Position numbers and translations under genes: made by a program
From: CALWZE01 sp036644375
GTDB lineage: Bacteria > Bacillota > Clostridia > Oscillospirales > Ruminococcaceae
Assembly (NCBI GenBank): GCA_036644375.1
Contig: JAVXQD010000017.1
Span: forward strand, 1 to 44,092
Direction of reading: 5' to 3'
Length of the DNA stretch: 44,092 bases
Shown: in pieces, positions 34,701 to 42,938 of the stretch
How the letters are laid out: each line of letters begins with the position of its first letter
How positions within the stretch are numbered: the stretch's first letter is position 1
The notes under the pieces: model-generated
What the model saw: only the letters and a program-made list of their open reading frames with translations
Database searches by the model: none
Told to the model about the DNA's origin: nothing

Positions 34701-35827
34701 AATGAGACTCCTGACTTGTCGCCGACAACGGCCAATGATTGACTTGCCTTTATCAAAGCAGCTCGATCATCGGGATGTACATATTGCATGAGACTATAGG
34801 ATCCAACTTCAATGAATGCTTCCCTGCATGAGTACCCCAAGTCTATTGCACTCAGCTCATTTATGAATTTAAGCTGAGGGTCAGCGTCCTGAGTAAACCA
34901 CAGAATACCACAGGGCAGTGCATTGTAAATACTGAGCAGAAGTTCATTTTGACGTTCAAACTTTTCTCTTTCGGTTTCAAAAAGCTGCTCTACACTGTGA
35001 ATCTCACTCATGTCGGAAAAAACCGCATGAAGAAATGATTTTCCATCATCATCTCGAAAAAAAACAGCGTTCATCCGCACCCATATAGGATCCCCGGTTT
35101 TGGTAACCATTCGGAATTCAATGTCAATATCGCGGCTTTCGGCAACAGCTCTTTTTATGGTGCCTTGTACCAATGGAAGGTCATTTGCATATGTGAGCGC
35201 AAGAGCGTAGTCTTTTGTAGCAGCATCACGTTCCTGCCTTGTATGACCGGTTAGCTTGCACAGACTGTCGCTGTAGTATAGTGTGTGTATTTTGTTTAAT
35301 TCGCTTACCTCATACAATGCGATTCCACCCGGAATTGTATTGACAAGAGCCCGATAGCTTTGCAATGACCGACTGGCGATCTCCTCGGTTTTTTTATAGT
35401 TGGATATATCTGTGTAATTGCCGTAATACAGCAGCTTGTCATTTTCGACAACCGGTTTTGCTTTCAACTGAATCCAGCAAGTATGCCCATCCTTGTGACG
35501 TGTCCGAAACGTGATGTCTATATTGCATTTGTGTTCAACAGAATGAGTGAATTTCAATTTTGCCGACAGGTCGGAATCGTAATAAGCGTCACTGAAAAAA
35601 CCGCTGTTAAATACATCTATCTGCCTTTGAGCAGAATATCCTGTTATTACAGACCATCCGTCAGAGAGATACAGTGTCTTATAAGGAATATCAGTCACAT
35701 TGAAAACCGCCATCGCGCCGGGCGCGATATCTATCAGATGCTGCAGGTGGTGTGCGGTTTCCTCTGATTCTTTTTTACTGTATTCGTCGCCTATTTCTAT
35801 TTCAGCTTTTTTTTCGATAATATCCAT
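31799..35827 (-). CDS. Multi-PAS hybrid histidine kinase/response regulator
   Basis: 1,342 residues with no clear membrane segment, so probably a soluble sensor. About seven PAS-like units follow one another from about 30 to 930; the clearest begin near 30, 155, 297, 429 and 559, with repeated words such as LVNTIPGGIALY and LVNSIPGGVGIY, and those after 690 are more divergent. Then HisKA (His near 969 in SRMSHDIRTPMNAIIGM), HATPase (N-box NLLSNAVKFTPEGG, DNGIGM and SGTGLGL) and a C-terminal receiver (Asp near 1265 in VLMDIRMPVMGG). The start at 35827 has AGGAG before it; an upstream ATG in frame is less likely. No partner regulator lies nearby, so phosphate may go to an HPt or Spo0F-type protein elsewhere. 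Confidence 0.9.
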   Translation of the reverse strand: MDIIEKKAEIEIGDEYSKKESEETAHHLQHLIDIAPGAMAVFNVTDIPYKTLYLSDGWSVITGYSAQRQIDVFNSGFFSDAYYDSDLSAKLKFTHSVEHKCNIDITFRTRHKDGHTCWIQLKAKPVVENDKLLYYGNYTDISNYKKTEEIASRSLQSYRALVNTIPGGIALYEVSELNKIHTLYYSDSLCKLTGHTRQERDAATKDYALALTYANDLPLVQGTIKRAVAESRDIDIEFRMVTKTGDPIWVRMNAVFFRDDDGKSFLHAVFSDMSEIHSVEQLFETEREKFERQNELLLSIYNALPCGILWFTQDADPQLKFINELSAIDLGYSCREAFIEVGSYSLMQYVHPDDRAALIKASQSLAVVGDKSGVSLRLIRADGSIVFLVGTVMLSLSLSGNVLVQLLYTNITDVKQKEEVLLHEAQKYEILVNSIPGGVGIYRVDEQFTPIYISDRVCELCGLTREEYFEAIKESSVFVFHPDDIPGLQQKIADVINGGISFDYTYRLRQKDGSFKWTRVWGRLMPHQDNGYPVICTVFLDVDEAKKLEDSLKEIQIRYEVAIKSSGIDILEYDFDSDTLLVFSNTNRIEHGQHIFENYISTTIANGKLREDSISSFKKIFERLRSGEKEVVGDIWYRTNDNSGWWCERVIYTNVFDEYGKPVKAFGAVRDVTREKEVEQQFYEEITYRDAMHHATLSSVKLDLNHNIILDGDSQFNCVKQLISTASADKYFESTAESITDDIHRKEYRRVFSRDYLLNSYKNGNYYASCECPRVFDDNRIYWIKYAINLTQKPYGEEIFAFIYSTDITHEKVMQSIMDTIVKTDYEFLVVVDGVNNRATEYAVKDGTYLYSENSEFEQVTEKLIQDSVCSEDIERVLNECKIKSIVKNLQSSSVHKLNFSVHESNGEIRRKQLQFTRINDTRKTYLMARIDVTGVFIEQEKSKDKLQTALSLAEKANQAKSDFLSRMSHDIRTPMNAIIGMTSLAMDETDNAAAMVGYLTNITSSSQFLLGLINDILDMAKIESGKLELHPSRYEYSEFITSINTMILPLCLQKGITFTFEKRCPHITLMIDKIRFNQVFFNLLSNAVKFTPEGGRITFKLLSSAINANTLLCCDFSVHDNGIGMSREFQANLFKPFTQESTSVSAESSGTGLGLTIAKSIIDLMGGSINIKSNLGEGTEVTVHLDIPIVHNDENDDFCKQKIAGDHNLLVGKKILLVEDHPLNTAIAKKLLEKKGMIVHHAENGKIAVEMFSGSPVDYFDSVLMDIRMPVMGGLEATELIRALERDDAATVPIIAMTANAFDDDVDASLRSGMSAHLAKPIDPLLLYDTIAKNLKLRLEN

Positions 35828-35897
35828 ATTTACAACTCCTGATAGCAAGACTGCGGTAATCATGCTGAATTTTTCTCTTGCCGATGTGAATACTTTG

Positions 35898-35926
35898 ATG
35901 ATATATCCTTTTATGATAAAAAGCAA
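35898..35926 (-). promoter_or_regulatory. Candidate promoter of hybrid kinase gene
   Basis: Minus-strand TTGCTT (35926-35921), 17 bp, TATCAT (35903-35898), about 70 bp before the start. Both hexamers deviate from consensus. Confidence 0.45.
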
Positions 35927-36025
35927 TGAAGATAATAATCACTTGAGTGTTTTTGATTAAAATAGGCTGATAAATAGCTTTACACACAAATATATCTCAA
36001 AACAGCAAAATATGTACATTTTAAC

Positions 36026-36054
36026 TTTACCAACGTGGTTATTTAATATATAAT
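36026..36054 (+). promoter_or_regulatory. Candidate promoter of iron-sulfur flavoprotein
   Basis: TTTACC (36026-36031), 17 bp, TATAAT (36049-36054), about 140 bp before the start. The surrounding intergenic region (35828-36193) is very AT-rich and shows nothing else I can support. Confidence 0.5.
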
Positions 36055-36193
36055 AACTATATAACAATATAATTTCCATACTGAATTGTGCTTTTATGTT
36101 AAAATCATTCTTCAATAGATTGTTTGAATATGATTTCCGGTATCGTATGATGGAAAAAACGGTTCGGAAATTGAAAATATGGAGGATTACGGA

Positions 36194-38869
36194 ATGGCGT
36201 TGAGAAAAAAGATTGTCAATCTGGCAAAAAAAATCTGCGGAGCAACGGCTTTGATGATCAAAATCGATGAGAATGCACCGGAATATTATGTGCTGGAGTG
36301 CGTTGTCAGCGATGAAATGGCAGATGTGGGTCTTGCAATGGAGCTAAGAAAACCGCAGACAATTGATCAGATTGCAAAAAAGTGCGGAAAATCCATTGAA
36401 GAGACACAGAGACTCGCAATGGAACTTGCAAAAATAGGAGGGTGTATTTTTCATTCGGAAAACGGCGTTGACGTATTTGAGCTCACTGTGTTTGTGCCGG
36501 GTGTGATGGAGAAAATTGTTGGAAACAAGGAGCTTTGTGAAAAATACCCCCAGATTCCAAAAGCATTTGAGGAATACGCAAGACTTCGAGGAGGAATGCT
36601 GGCACACAATCTGCCTGTCGGAGTAGGACCAATGCGCGTGATACCGATTGAAACAGCAGTTGATGGTAATACAAGAACAGCTTCTTTTGAAGAGGTATCA
36701 TATTTTCTCAACAAAAACGACCTGTTTGCTGTTGCGGATTGTTCATGCCGCAGGTCAAGAAGACTTTTAGGAGAGGGCTGCGGTCATCTTGAGAAGGATA
36801 TGTGTATTCAGCTCGGAACAGGTGCTGAATACTATATACGTACGGGCAAGGCAAGACAAATCACCCGCGAAGAAGCATTTGATATAATAAAAAGGGCAGA
36901 AGAAAACGGGCTTATGCATCAAATTCCAAACATTGACGGCGCGGAAGATACACATGCAATTTGCAACTGCTGTTCCTGCTCCTGCTATTCGCTGCGCAAT
37001 GCCGCATATTTCAACGCACCTGATATGATTCGCTCCAACTTTGTTTCTCAGGTGGACAAGGATAAATGTGTTGCCTGCGGTCAGTGTGTCGAAAATTGTC
37101 CTACCAATGCGCTCAAGCTCGGTCAGAAGCTCTGTTCAAAGACGCCGCTTGAAACAAAAGAAACATTGTCTCCGCGGGATCATATGTGGGGTAAAAAGCA
37201 TTGGAATCCCGAATACCGCGATAACCGAGAGGATGTTGTGGACAGCGGAACTGCACCGTGTAAGACTGAGTGCCCGGCTCATATTGCAATACAGGGCTAC
37301 ATAAAGCTTGCGGCACTCGGCAGATATACAGATGCTCTTGAACTGATTAAAAAAGAAAACCCGTTTCCTGCGGTTTGCGGAAGAATATGCCCTAAAACGT
37401 GCGAATCTGTTTGCACTCGCGGGGACATTGATGAGCCGATTGCGATTGATGAGATTAAAAAATTCATTGCAGACAGGGAGTTGAGCAAGGAAAATCGCTT
37501 TGTTCCGAAAAAAAAGCATGATTACGGCAAGCAGATTGCGGTTATAGGCGGAGGACCCGCCGGACTTTCATGTGCGTATTATCTGGCTATCGACGGATAT
37601 AAGGTCACTGTATTTGAAAAGCAAGACATGCCGGGAGGCATGCTGATGCTTGGCATTCCGTCGTTCAGACTTGATAAAAAAGTAGTAAATGCAGAGATTG
37701 AGATATTAAGGGATCTCGGAGTGGAATTTAAAACAGGTGTTGAAGTCGGACGCGACATAACACTGCAAGAACTTCGAAGCAATGGGTTTGAGGCATTTTA
37801 TATAGCTATCGGCGCTCAGGGCGGAAGAAAACTCGGTGTTGAAGGGGAAAATTCCGATGGAGTGTTTGCGGGGATTGATTTTCTTCGCGAGGTCAATCTC
37901 GGCAAAAAATCAAATCTGAAAGGCAAAGTAGTCGTTATCGGCGGAGGCAATGTAGCTGTTGATGTCGCAAGAACCGCGGTAAGGGAAAATGTCACCGCTG
38001 TGGAGATGTACTGCCTTGAGAGTCGGGATGAAATGCCTGCGCTCGATGAGGAAATAGATGAAGCGGTTGGTGAAGAAATCACAATAAACAACTCGTGGGG
38101 TCCGAACCGCATTATCTCAAAAGACGGTAAGGTAACGGGAGTTGAGTTTAAAAAATGCGTTTCGGTTTTTGGCACAGATGGAAAGTTTAACCCACAGTAT
38201 GATGAAAATGATATAAAAATTGTCGATGCAGATTGCGTATTGCTTTCTGTCGGTCAGTCTATTGAGTGGGGCGAACTGCTTAAAGACACAAAAATCGAGT
38301 TAAATCGAAACAGAACAGCCGTGGCAGACACTCTTACCTATCAGACGGGAGAGCCGGATGTTTTTGTCGGTGGGGATGTTTGCACAGGTCCGAAATTTGC
38401 AATTGATGCGATTGCAGCCGGAAAGCAGGGCGCAATATCCCTGCACCGATCGGTATGGGAGGGACAGAGCCTTACAATCGGACGTGACAGGAGAGAATAC
38501 CATGCGCTCGATAAGGATAATGTCATTGTTGATGGATTTGATAGGGCTCCGAGACAAAAGGCGGGACATACATCTGAGAAGTCAAAATCTTTCAATGACA
38601 ACCGTGCAACCTTCACAGAGGAGCAGGTGAAGAAGGAGACAGAGCGCTGTCTCGGCTGCGGCGCAGTAATAGTAAATCAGGAAATGTGCATTGGTTGCGG
38701 ACAGTGCACGACGAAATGCAAATTTGAGGCAATCACGCTCACAAAGAAGTATGATAAAGAGGGTACAACCTTTGAAAATCTTCCTGTAAAAATGGGAACT
38801 CACATTATCAGACGCGCAGCTAACATAGCGGTGAGGTCGGTTAAGGATGTATTCACTGAACAGAAATGA
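36194..38869 (+). CDS. Iron-sulfur/FAD/NAD(P) oxidoreductase fusion
   Basis: 891 residues. About 25-110 looks like a winged helix (RKPQTIDQIAKKCGKSIEETQRLAMEL). Next a cysteine-rich module with CSCRRSRR near 182 and CNCCSCSCYS near 257, then a 4Fe-4S ferredoxin motif CVACGQCVENCP at about 293-304. A GltD-like part follows: Cys pairs CKTEC (near 355) and CGRICPKTC (near 394), FAD motif GGGPAGL (near 452), NAD(P) motif GGGNVAVDVA (near 582) and C-terminal GGDVCTGP. It ends with a second cluster CIGCGQCTTKC (near 833). The ATG at 36194 has GGAGG 8 bases before it; an ATG at 36179 would overlap that site. Probably an electron-bifurcating or NAD(P)H-ferredoxin type enzyme; partner and substrate are unknown. 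Confidence 0.8.
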   Translation: MALRKKIVNLAKKICGATALMIKIDENAPEYYVLECVVSDEMADVGLAMELRKPQTIDQIAKKCGKSIEETQRLAMELAKIGGCIFHSENGVDVFELTVFVPGVMEKIVGNKELCEKYPQIPKAFEEYARLRGGMLAHNLPVGVGPMRVIPIETAVDGNTRTASFEEVSYFLNKNDLFAVADCSCRRSRRLLGEGCGHLEKDMCIQLGTGAEYYIRTGKARQITREEAFDIIKRAEENGLMHQIPNIDGAEDTHAICNCCSCSCYSLRNAAYFNAPDMIRSNFVSQVDKDKCVACGQCVENCPTNALKLGQKLCSKTPLETKETLSPRDHMWGKKHWNPEYRDNREDVVDSGTAPCKTECPAHIAIQGYIKLAALGRYTDALELIKKENPFPAVCGRICPKTCESVCTRGDIDEPIAIDEIKKFIADRELSKENRFVPKKKHDYGKQIAVIGGGPAGLSCAYYLAIDGYKVTVFEKQDMPGGMLMLGIPSFRLDKKVVNAEIEILRDLGVEFKTGVEVGRDITLQELRSNGFEAFYIAIGAQGGRKLGVEGENSDGVFAGIDFLREVNLGKKSNLKGKVVVIGGGNVAVDVARTAVRENVTAVEMYCLESRDEMPALDEEIDEAVGEEITINNSWGPNRIISKDGKVTGVEFKKCVSVFGTDGKFNPQYDENDIKIVDADCVLLSVGQSIEWGELLKDTKIELNRNRTAVADTLTYQTGEPDVFVGGDVCTGPKFAIDAIAAGKQGAISLHRSVWEGQSLTIGRDRREYHALDKDNVIVDGFDRAPRQKAGHTSEKSKSFNDNRATFTEEQVKKETERCLGCGAVIVNQEMCIGCGQCTTKCKFEAITLTKKYDKEGTTFENLPVKMGTHIIRRAANIAVRSVKDVFTEQK

Positions 38870-38889
38870 TGTGAATTAAAAATTCAGCA

Positions 38890-38928
38890 GAAGCACATAT
38901 GCCTTGAAATATAAGGCATATGTGCTTC
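38890..38928 (+). terminator. Perfect stem-loop after flavoprotein gene
   Basis: A perfect 16-bp stem (GAAGCACATATGCCTT at 38890-38905 with its complement at 38913-38928) around a 7-base loop. There is no long U-run (AGAACTTT follows), so it may be a weak terminator or an RNA 3'-end stabiliser. Confidence 0.6.
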
Positions 38929-38977
38929 AGAACTTTATCTTTCAACAATTTATCACATTTACGTGAACTTTGAGCTA

Positions 38978-39006
38978 TTGACAAAACCGCCGATAAATCA
39001 TAATAT
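38978..39006 (+). promoter_or_regulatory. Promoter of valS
   Basis: TTGACA (38978-38983), 17 bp, TAATAT (39001-39006). The transcript would begin near 39013, just before the T-box leader. Confidence 0.75.
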
Positions 39007-39012
39007 AGGTAT

Positions 39013-39258
39013 AAATATTAAATGCAGTGATAAAGAGTGCAACTGCGCTGTTCGAATTCAGAGAATCGGGTGATTGGTGCAAATCCGATGTCGAGCTGCT
39101 GTTGCTGTCGCTTTTGAGCAGAAACCGTGAAATTTCATTAGTGGTTTTCGTTTTCCCGCGTTAAGGGTTGATAAGAGGTCTGCATTCCGCAGGCAACTTG
39201 GGTGGCACCGCGGTTATTATAATCGTCCCATTGTGAATTACACGATGGGACTTTTTTT
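39013..39258 (+). promoter_or_regulatory. T-box leader (valine) with terminator
   Basis: Stem I features include GATAAAGAGT (near 39031), AGAGAATCGG and GGTGCAAATCCGAT in the distal part, and the proposed specifier GTC (valine) at 39107-39109 followed by GCTTTTGAGC. The T-box core TGGGTGGCACCGCGG is at 39199-39213. The terminator pairs GTCCCATTGTG (39225-39235) with CACGATGGGAC (39241-39251), followed by seven T. Uncharged tRNA-Val would pair at the specifier and with TGGC to switch the terminator off and allow valS transcription. The specifier GTC was chosen by alignment to the common pattern; other in-frame codons nearby cannot be fully excluded. Confidence 0.9.
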
Positions 39259-39278
39259 ATTTTTGAAAGGAATAATAC

Positions 39279-41897
39279 ATGAAAGAGCTTGAAAAACAAT
39301 ACGATCCTAAAAAAGTTGAGGACAGAATATATCAGCAGTGGATTGACGGCGGCTATTTTCACGCAGAGCCGGATAAGAACAAAAAACCTTATACAATAGT
39401 TATCCCGCCGCCAAACATTACGGGTCAGCTTCATATGGGGCACGCCCTCGATGAGACGCTGCAGGATATCCTTATTCGCGCACGCCGTATGCAGGGCTAT
39501 TGCACACTGTGGCTTCCCGGTACAGATCATGCTTCGATTGCAACCGAGGCAAAGATTGTCGAGGCAATGAAAGAAGAGGGCTTGACAAAAGATGATATAG
39601 GCCGAGATGCTTTTCTGGAGCGCGCGTGGGAGTGGAAAAAGAAATATGGCGGGCGTATAGTCGAGCAGCTGAAAAAGCTCGGTTCATCATGCGACTGGGA
39701 ACGCGAGCGCTTTACAATGGATGAGGGCTGCAATAAAGCTGTGAAAGAAGTGTTCGTCAATCTGTATGATAAGGGGCTTATCTATCGCGGTGAGCGCATT
39801 ATCAATTGGTGTCCGCATTGTCATACCTCTATCTCTGATGCCGAGGTCGATTTCAAAGAGTCAGAGGGCAGCTTCTGGCATCTGAGATATCCGTTGTCGG
39901 ACGGCAGCGGATGGATTGAGCTCGCAACTACGCGCCCGGAAACAATGCTCGGAGATACCGCTGTCGCAGTTAATCCGAATGATGACAGATACAGAGATTT
40001 GGTCGGTAAGACTTTGATTTTGCCTATTGTCGGGAAAGAAATCCCGATTATTTCCGATGATTATGTGGAAATGGATTTTGGAACGGGAGTTGTGAAAATC
40101 ACTCCTGCGCATGACCCAAATGACTATGAGGTCGGAATAAGGCACAACTTGCCTATTGTCAATATCATGAATGATGATGCAACGATAAATGAGCTTGGTG
40201 GGAAATATGCGGGCATGACTCGTGAAATGTGTCGCGAGGCAATTGTCAAAGACCTTGAAGAGGGCGGATATCTTGTAAAAGTTGAGCCACTTACACATAA
40301 CGTCGGAACATGTTATCGCTGCGGAACAGCAATTGAGCCGCGCATGTCCAAGCAGTGGTTTGTGAAGATGCAGCCGCTGGCTGATCCTGCAATCGAAGCG
40401 GTGAAAAACAAGGAAATTAAATTTGTTCCCGAACGCTTTGACAAAACCTATTTCAACTGGATGAATAACATCAGGGATTGGTGCATCTCAAGACAATTGT
40501 GGTGGGGACACAGAATACCCGCATATTATTGTGACAGCTGCGGAGAGATGACCGTTTCAAAGGATGGTATTGAAGTCTGCCCTAAATGCGGCGCAAAGGT
40601 TCGTCAGGATGAGGACACTCTTGATACATGGTTTTCATCTGCACTTTGGCCGTTTTCAACACTCGGGTGGCCGGACAAAACCGAGGATCTGGAATATTTC
40701 TATCCGACAAATACCCTTGTGACCGGATATGATATCATTTTTTTCTGGGTTGCAAGAATGATATTCTCGGGTATTGAGCATATGGGAAAGATTCCGTTTG
40801 ACACCGTGTTTATTCATGGAATTGTCAGGGATGCCGACGGACGCAAAATGTCGAAATCCCTCGGAAATGGAATCGACCCGCTTATAATAATTGATGAAAT
40901 GGGTGCGGACGCACTTAGGCTAATGCTCGCAATCGGAACAAGTCCCGGAAACGATATGAGATTTTCTGTGGAGAAAGTTCGTTCATGCAGAAACTTTTCA
41001 AATAAGCTTTGGAATGCGGCGCGCTTTATTTTAATGAATGATGTTGATGCCGTTAATCCGGACACTCTTCCTTCCACATTGTTGATTGAGGACAAATGGG
41101 TTGTGCATCAGCTCAATAGCCTTTCAAAAGAGGTTAATGAAAACATTGATAAATTTGAGCTTGGCATAGCGGTTGGCAAGATATACGATTTTACATGGAA
41201 TGTTTTCTGCGACTGGTATATCGAGATTGCCAAACTTCGTCTCAATGGAGAAGATATGCAGGCAAAGGAAAACTGCAAGCAGGTGCTTGTCTACACGATG
41301 ACCAAAATCCTCAAGCTTCTGCATCCGTTTATGCCCTTCATCACCGAGGAGATATACAGTGCGCTACCACACAGCTGCGAGAGTATCATGATTGCTGATT
41401 TTCCGATATTCAGCGAGGCGCTTGTATTTGAACGCGACGAGGCGGACTTTTCAAAAATCATGGATTTGATAAAGGCTGTCCGCGTGCTTCGCGGTGACAT
41501 GAATGTTCCGCCGAGCAAAAAAGCGACAATGTATATTGAAACCAAGCTTGAAAAGACATTTGAAAAGGGTACCTCGTTCATACAGCGCCTGGCAAGTGCG
41601 GATAAGGTTGTTATCGGGGAGTCATTTGACATTGACGGAGCAGTGCAGACCGTGACCGATTCGGCGCGTATACTTATCCCGATGGCTGAGCTTGTTGATA
41701 AGGACAAGGAATATGCTCGACTGACAAAAGAGCTTGAAGGGCTGAACAAAGAAATTGCTCAGCTCAGCGGACGGTTAAATAACGAGCAATTTACAACCAA
41801 AGCTCCGGCGACTGTAATTAATCAGGAACGCGAAAAACTCAAAAAAGCCGGAGATAAAAAGATAATAGTTGAACAGAGCATCGAAAATTTGAAATAA
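39279..41897 (+). CDS. valS: Valyl-tRNA synthetase
   Basis: 872 residues, the standard bacterial ValRS length. Class Ia signature PPPNITGQLHMGHA (HIGH variant HMGH, near 52) and KMSKSLGN (near 525) are present. The editing domain (about 190-340, with TTRPETMLGDTAVAVNP) and an anticodon-binding domain follow, and the C-terminal coiled coil (about 805-872: ELVDKDKEYARLTKELEGLNKEIAQLSGRLNN) is the ValRS-specific arm. AAAGGAATA serves as ribosome binding site, 20 bp after the T-box terminator. The T-box controls it by valine-tRNA charging. A clean terminator follows. Confidence 0.97.
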   Translation: MKELEKQYDPKKVEDRIYQQWIDGGYFHAEPDKNKKPYTIVIPPPNITGQLHMGHALDETLQDILIRARRMQGYCTLWLPGTDHASIATEAKIVEAMKEEGLTKDDIGRDAFLERAWEWKKKYGGRIVEQLKKLGSSCDWERERFTMDEGCNKAVKEVFVNLYDKGLIYRGERIINWCPHCHTSISDAEVDFKESEGSFWHLRYPLSDGSGWIELATTRPETMLGDTAVAVNPNDDRYRDLVGKTLILPIVGKEIPIISDDYVEMDFGTGVVKITPAHDPNDYEVGIRHNLPIVNIMNDDATINELGGKYAGMTREMCREAIVKDLEEGGYLVKVEPLTHNVGTCYRCGTAIEPRMSKQWFVKMQPLADPAIEAVKNKEIKFVPERFDKTYFNWMNNIRDWCISRQLWWGHRIPAYYCDSCGEMTVSKDGIEVCPKCGAKVRQDEDTLDTWFSSALWPFSTLGWPDKTEDLEYFYPTNTLVTGYDIIFFWVARMIFSGIEHMGKIPFDTVFIHGIVRDADGRKMSKSLGNGIDPLIIIDEMGADALRLMLAIGTSPGNDMRFSVEKVRSCRNFSNKLWNAARFILMNDVDAVNPDTLPSTLLIEDKWVVHQLNSLSKEVNENIDKFELGIAVGKIYDFTWNVFCDWYIEIAKLRLNGEDMQAKENCKQVLVYTMTKILKLLHPFMPFITEEIYSALPHSCESIMIADFPIFSEALVFERDEADFSKIMDLIKAVRVLRGDMNVPPSKKATMYIETKLEKTFEKGTSFIQRLASADKVVIGESFDIDGAVQTVTDSARILIPMAELVDKDKEYARLTKELEGLNKEIAQLSGRLNNEQFTTKAPATVINQEREKLKKAGDKKIIVEQSIENLK

Positions 41898-41918
41898 ATA
41901 AATCGAAAACAACAGGAA

Positions 41919-41955
41919 GCCGTGTATCGTGCAATAAGCGATACACGGCATTTTT
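41919..41955 (+). terminator. Rho-independent terminator of valS
   Basis: GCCGTGTATCG (41919-41929) pairs perfectly with CGATACACGGC (41939-41949), followed by ATTTTTG. Confidence 0.85.
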
Positions 41956-42104
41956 GTGCCCAAAACACAAAAAGCCTTTATTTTAGATGCTATCGATAAT
42001 GCCTATGCAAATTGCAGAAATCATTTAAGTGAGCACAAGCTTTGAATAGGGCAAAATTGCGGGCAGCATAAGAGTTTGAATGAAAAGCTTTTTTCGATTG
42101 CGCT

Positions 42105-42111
42105 TTCGACA
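42105..42111. promoter_or_regulatory. Candidate Spo0A box
   Basis: TTCGACA, the reverse complement of the 0A-box core TGTCGAA, lies about 58 bp before spoIIAA. Spo0A~P activates spoIIA in Bacillus together with sigma-H. A matching sigma-H promoter was not recognised. Confidence 0.4.
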
Positions 42112-42168
42112 CATTTTTATCGGAGGCGCGGTTATGATTATTTTTATAAAGCAGTGAGGGGGAAGAAA

Positions 42169-42480
42169 ATGCACACAATCACTTTTGCTCATGAAAATGA
42201 CAGTTTGATTATCTTTATTGAGCGCGATATCGATCACCATAATGCGGCAAAGCTACGCAACGAAATTGATGAGACAATGTCGTTGATTTCGGCTAAAAAG
42301 TTAATACTTGACTTTGATTCTGTTGAATTTATGGACAGCTCGGGAATTGGACTGATTATGGGGCGATATAAAAAGATACAGGGATATGGCGGAAATCTCT
42401 ATTTGAAAAACCTGAATAATCGCTGCCGCAGACTGGTTGAGCTTTCGGGTATTTTACAGATAGTCGAAATAATCGAATAA
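42169..42480 (+). CDS. spoIIAA: Anti-sigma factor antagonist SpoIIAA
   Basis: 103-residue STAS-domain protein. The phospho-acceptor motif FMDSSGIGLIMGRYK places the conserved Ser at about 57-58. When unphosphorylated it binds SpoIIAB and frees sigma-F in the forespore. The ATG at 42169 was chosen over an in-frame ATG about 90 bases upstream because GAGGGGGAAG precedes it and the shorter product has the normal length. First gene of the spoIIA operon, 12 bp before spoIIAB. Its presence points to an endospore former. Confidence 0.93.
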   Translation: MHTITFAHENDSLIIFIERDIDHHNAAKLRNEIDETMSLISAKKLILDFDSVEFMDSSGIGLIMGRYKKIQGYGGNLYLKNLNNRCRRLVELSGILQIVEIIE

Positions 42481-42492
42481 GGAGCCTGAAAA

Positions 42493-42936
42493 ATGGGAAA
42501 AATTATAAACAGCTTTAAACTGACATTTCCGAGCCGTTCGTGCAACGAAGCCTTTGCGCGAACTGCAGTAGCGTCATTTGTTACATATCTCGATCCGACA
42601 CTTGACGAAGTAAGCGATATCAAGACCTCGGTGAGCGAAGCGGTGACAAACTGCACGGTTCACGCATACAGGGACAAAATCGGGCTGATAACCATAAAGG
42701 CAACTCTTCTGGAGGACAGAACGGTAGTAATACAAATAAAAGACAGCGGATGCGGTATAGGTGACATAAAGCAAGCGCGAACCGCAACATATTCTTCCAG
42801 CTGTGATGGCGAGCGCGCAGGCCTGGGCTTTTCGGTTATGGAAGCCTTTATGGATAAGGTTCGGGTTAGATCAGTTGTCGGAAAAGGCACGACAGTTGTT
42901 CTGTCAAAAAAAATCGGCGACAAGCAGGAAGCATAG
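42493..42936 (+). CDS. spoIIAB: Anti-sigma-F factor SpoIIAB
   Basis: 147-residue GHKL-type serine kinase and anti-sigma factor. The N-box reads SEAVTNCTVHAY, the G1 box is DSGCGI near 85, and the G2 lid is GERAGLGFSVMEAFMD. It holds sigma-F inactive and phosphorylates SpoIIAA. GGAGCC-type ribosome binding site. It lies between spoIIAA and sigF with 12- and 2-bp gaps, the conserved operon order in Clostridia and Bacilli. Confidence 0.94.
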   Translation: MGKIINSFKLTFPSRSCNEAFARTAVASFVTYLDPTLDEVSDIKTSVSEAVTNCTVHAYRDKIGLITIKATLLEDRTVVIQIKDSGCGIGDIKQARTATYSSSCDGERAGLGFSVMEAFMDKVRVRSVVGKGTTVVLSKKIGDKQEA

Positions 42937-42938
42937 CC

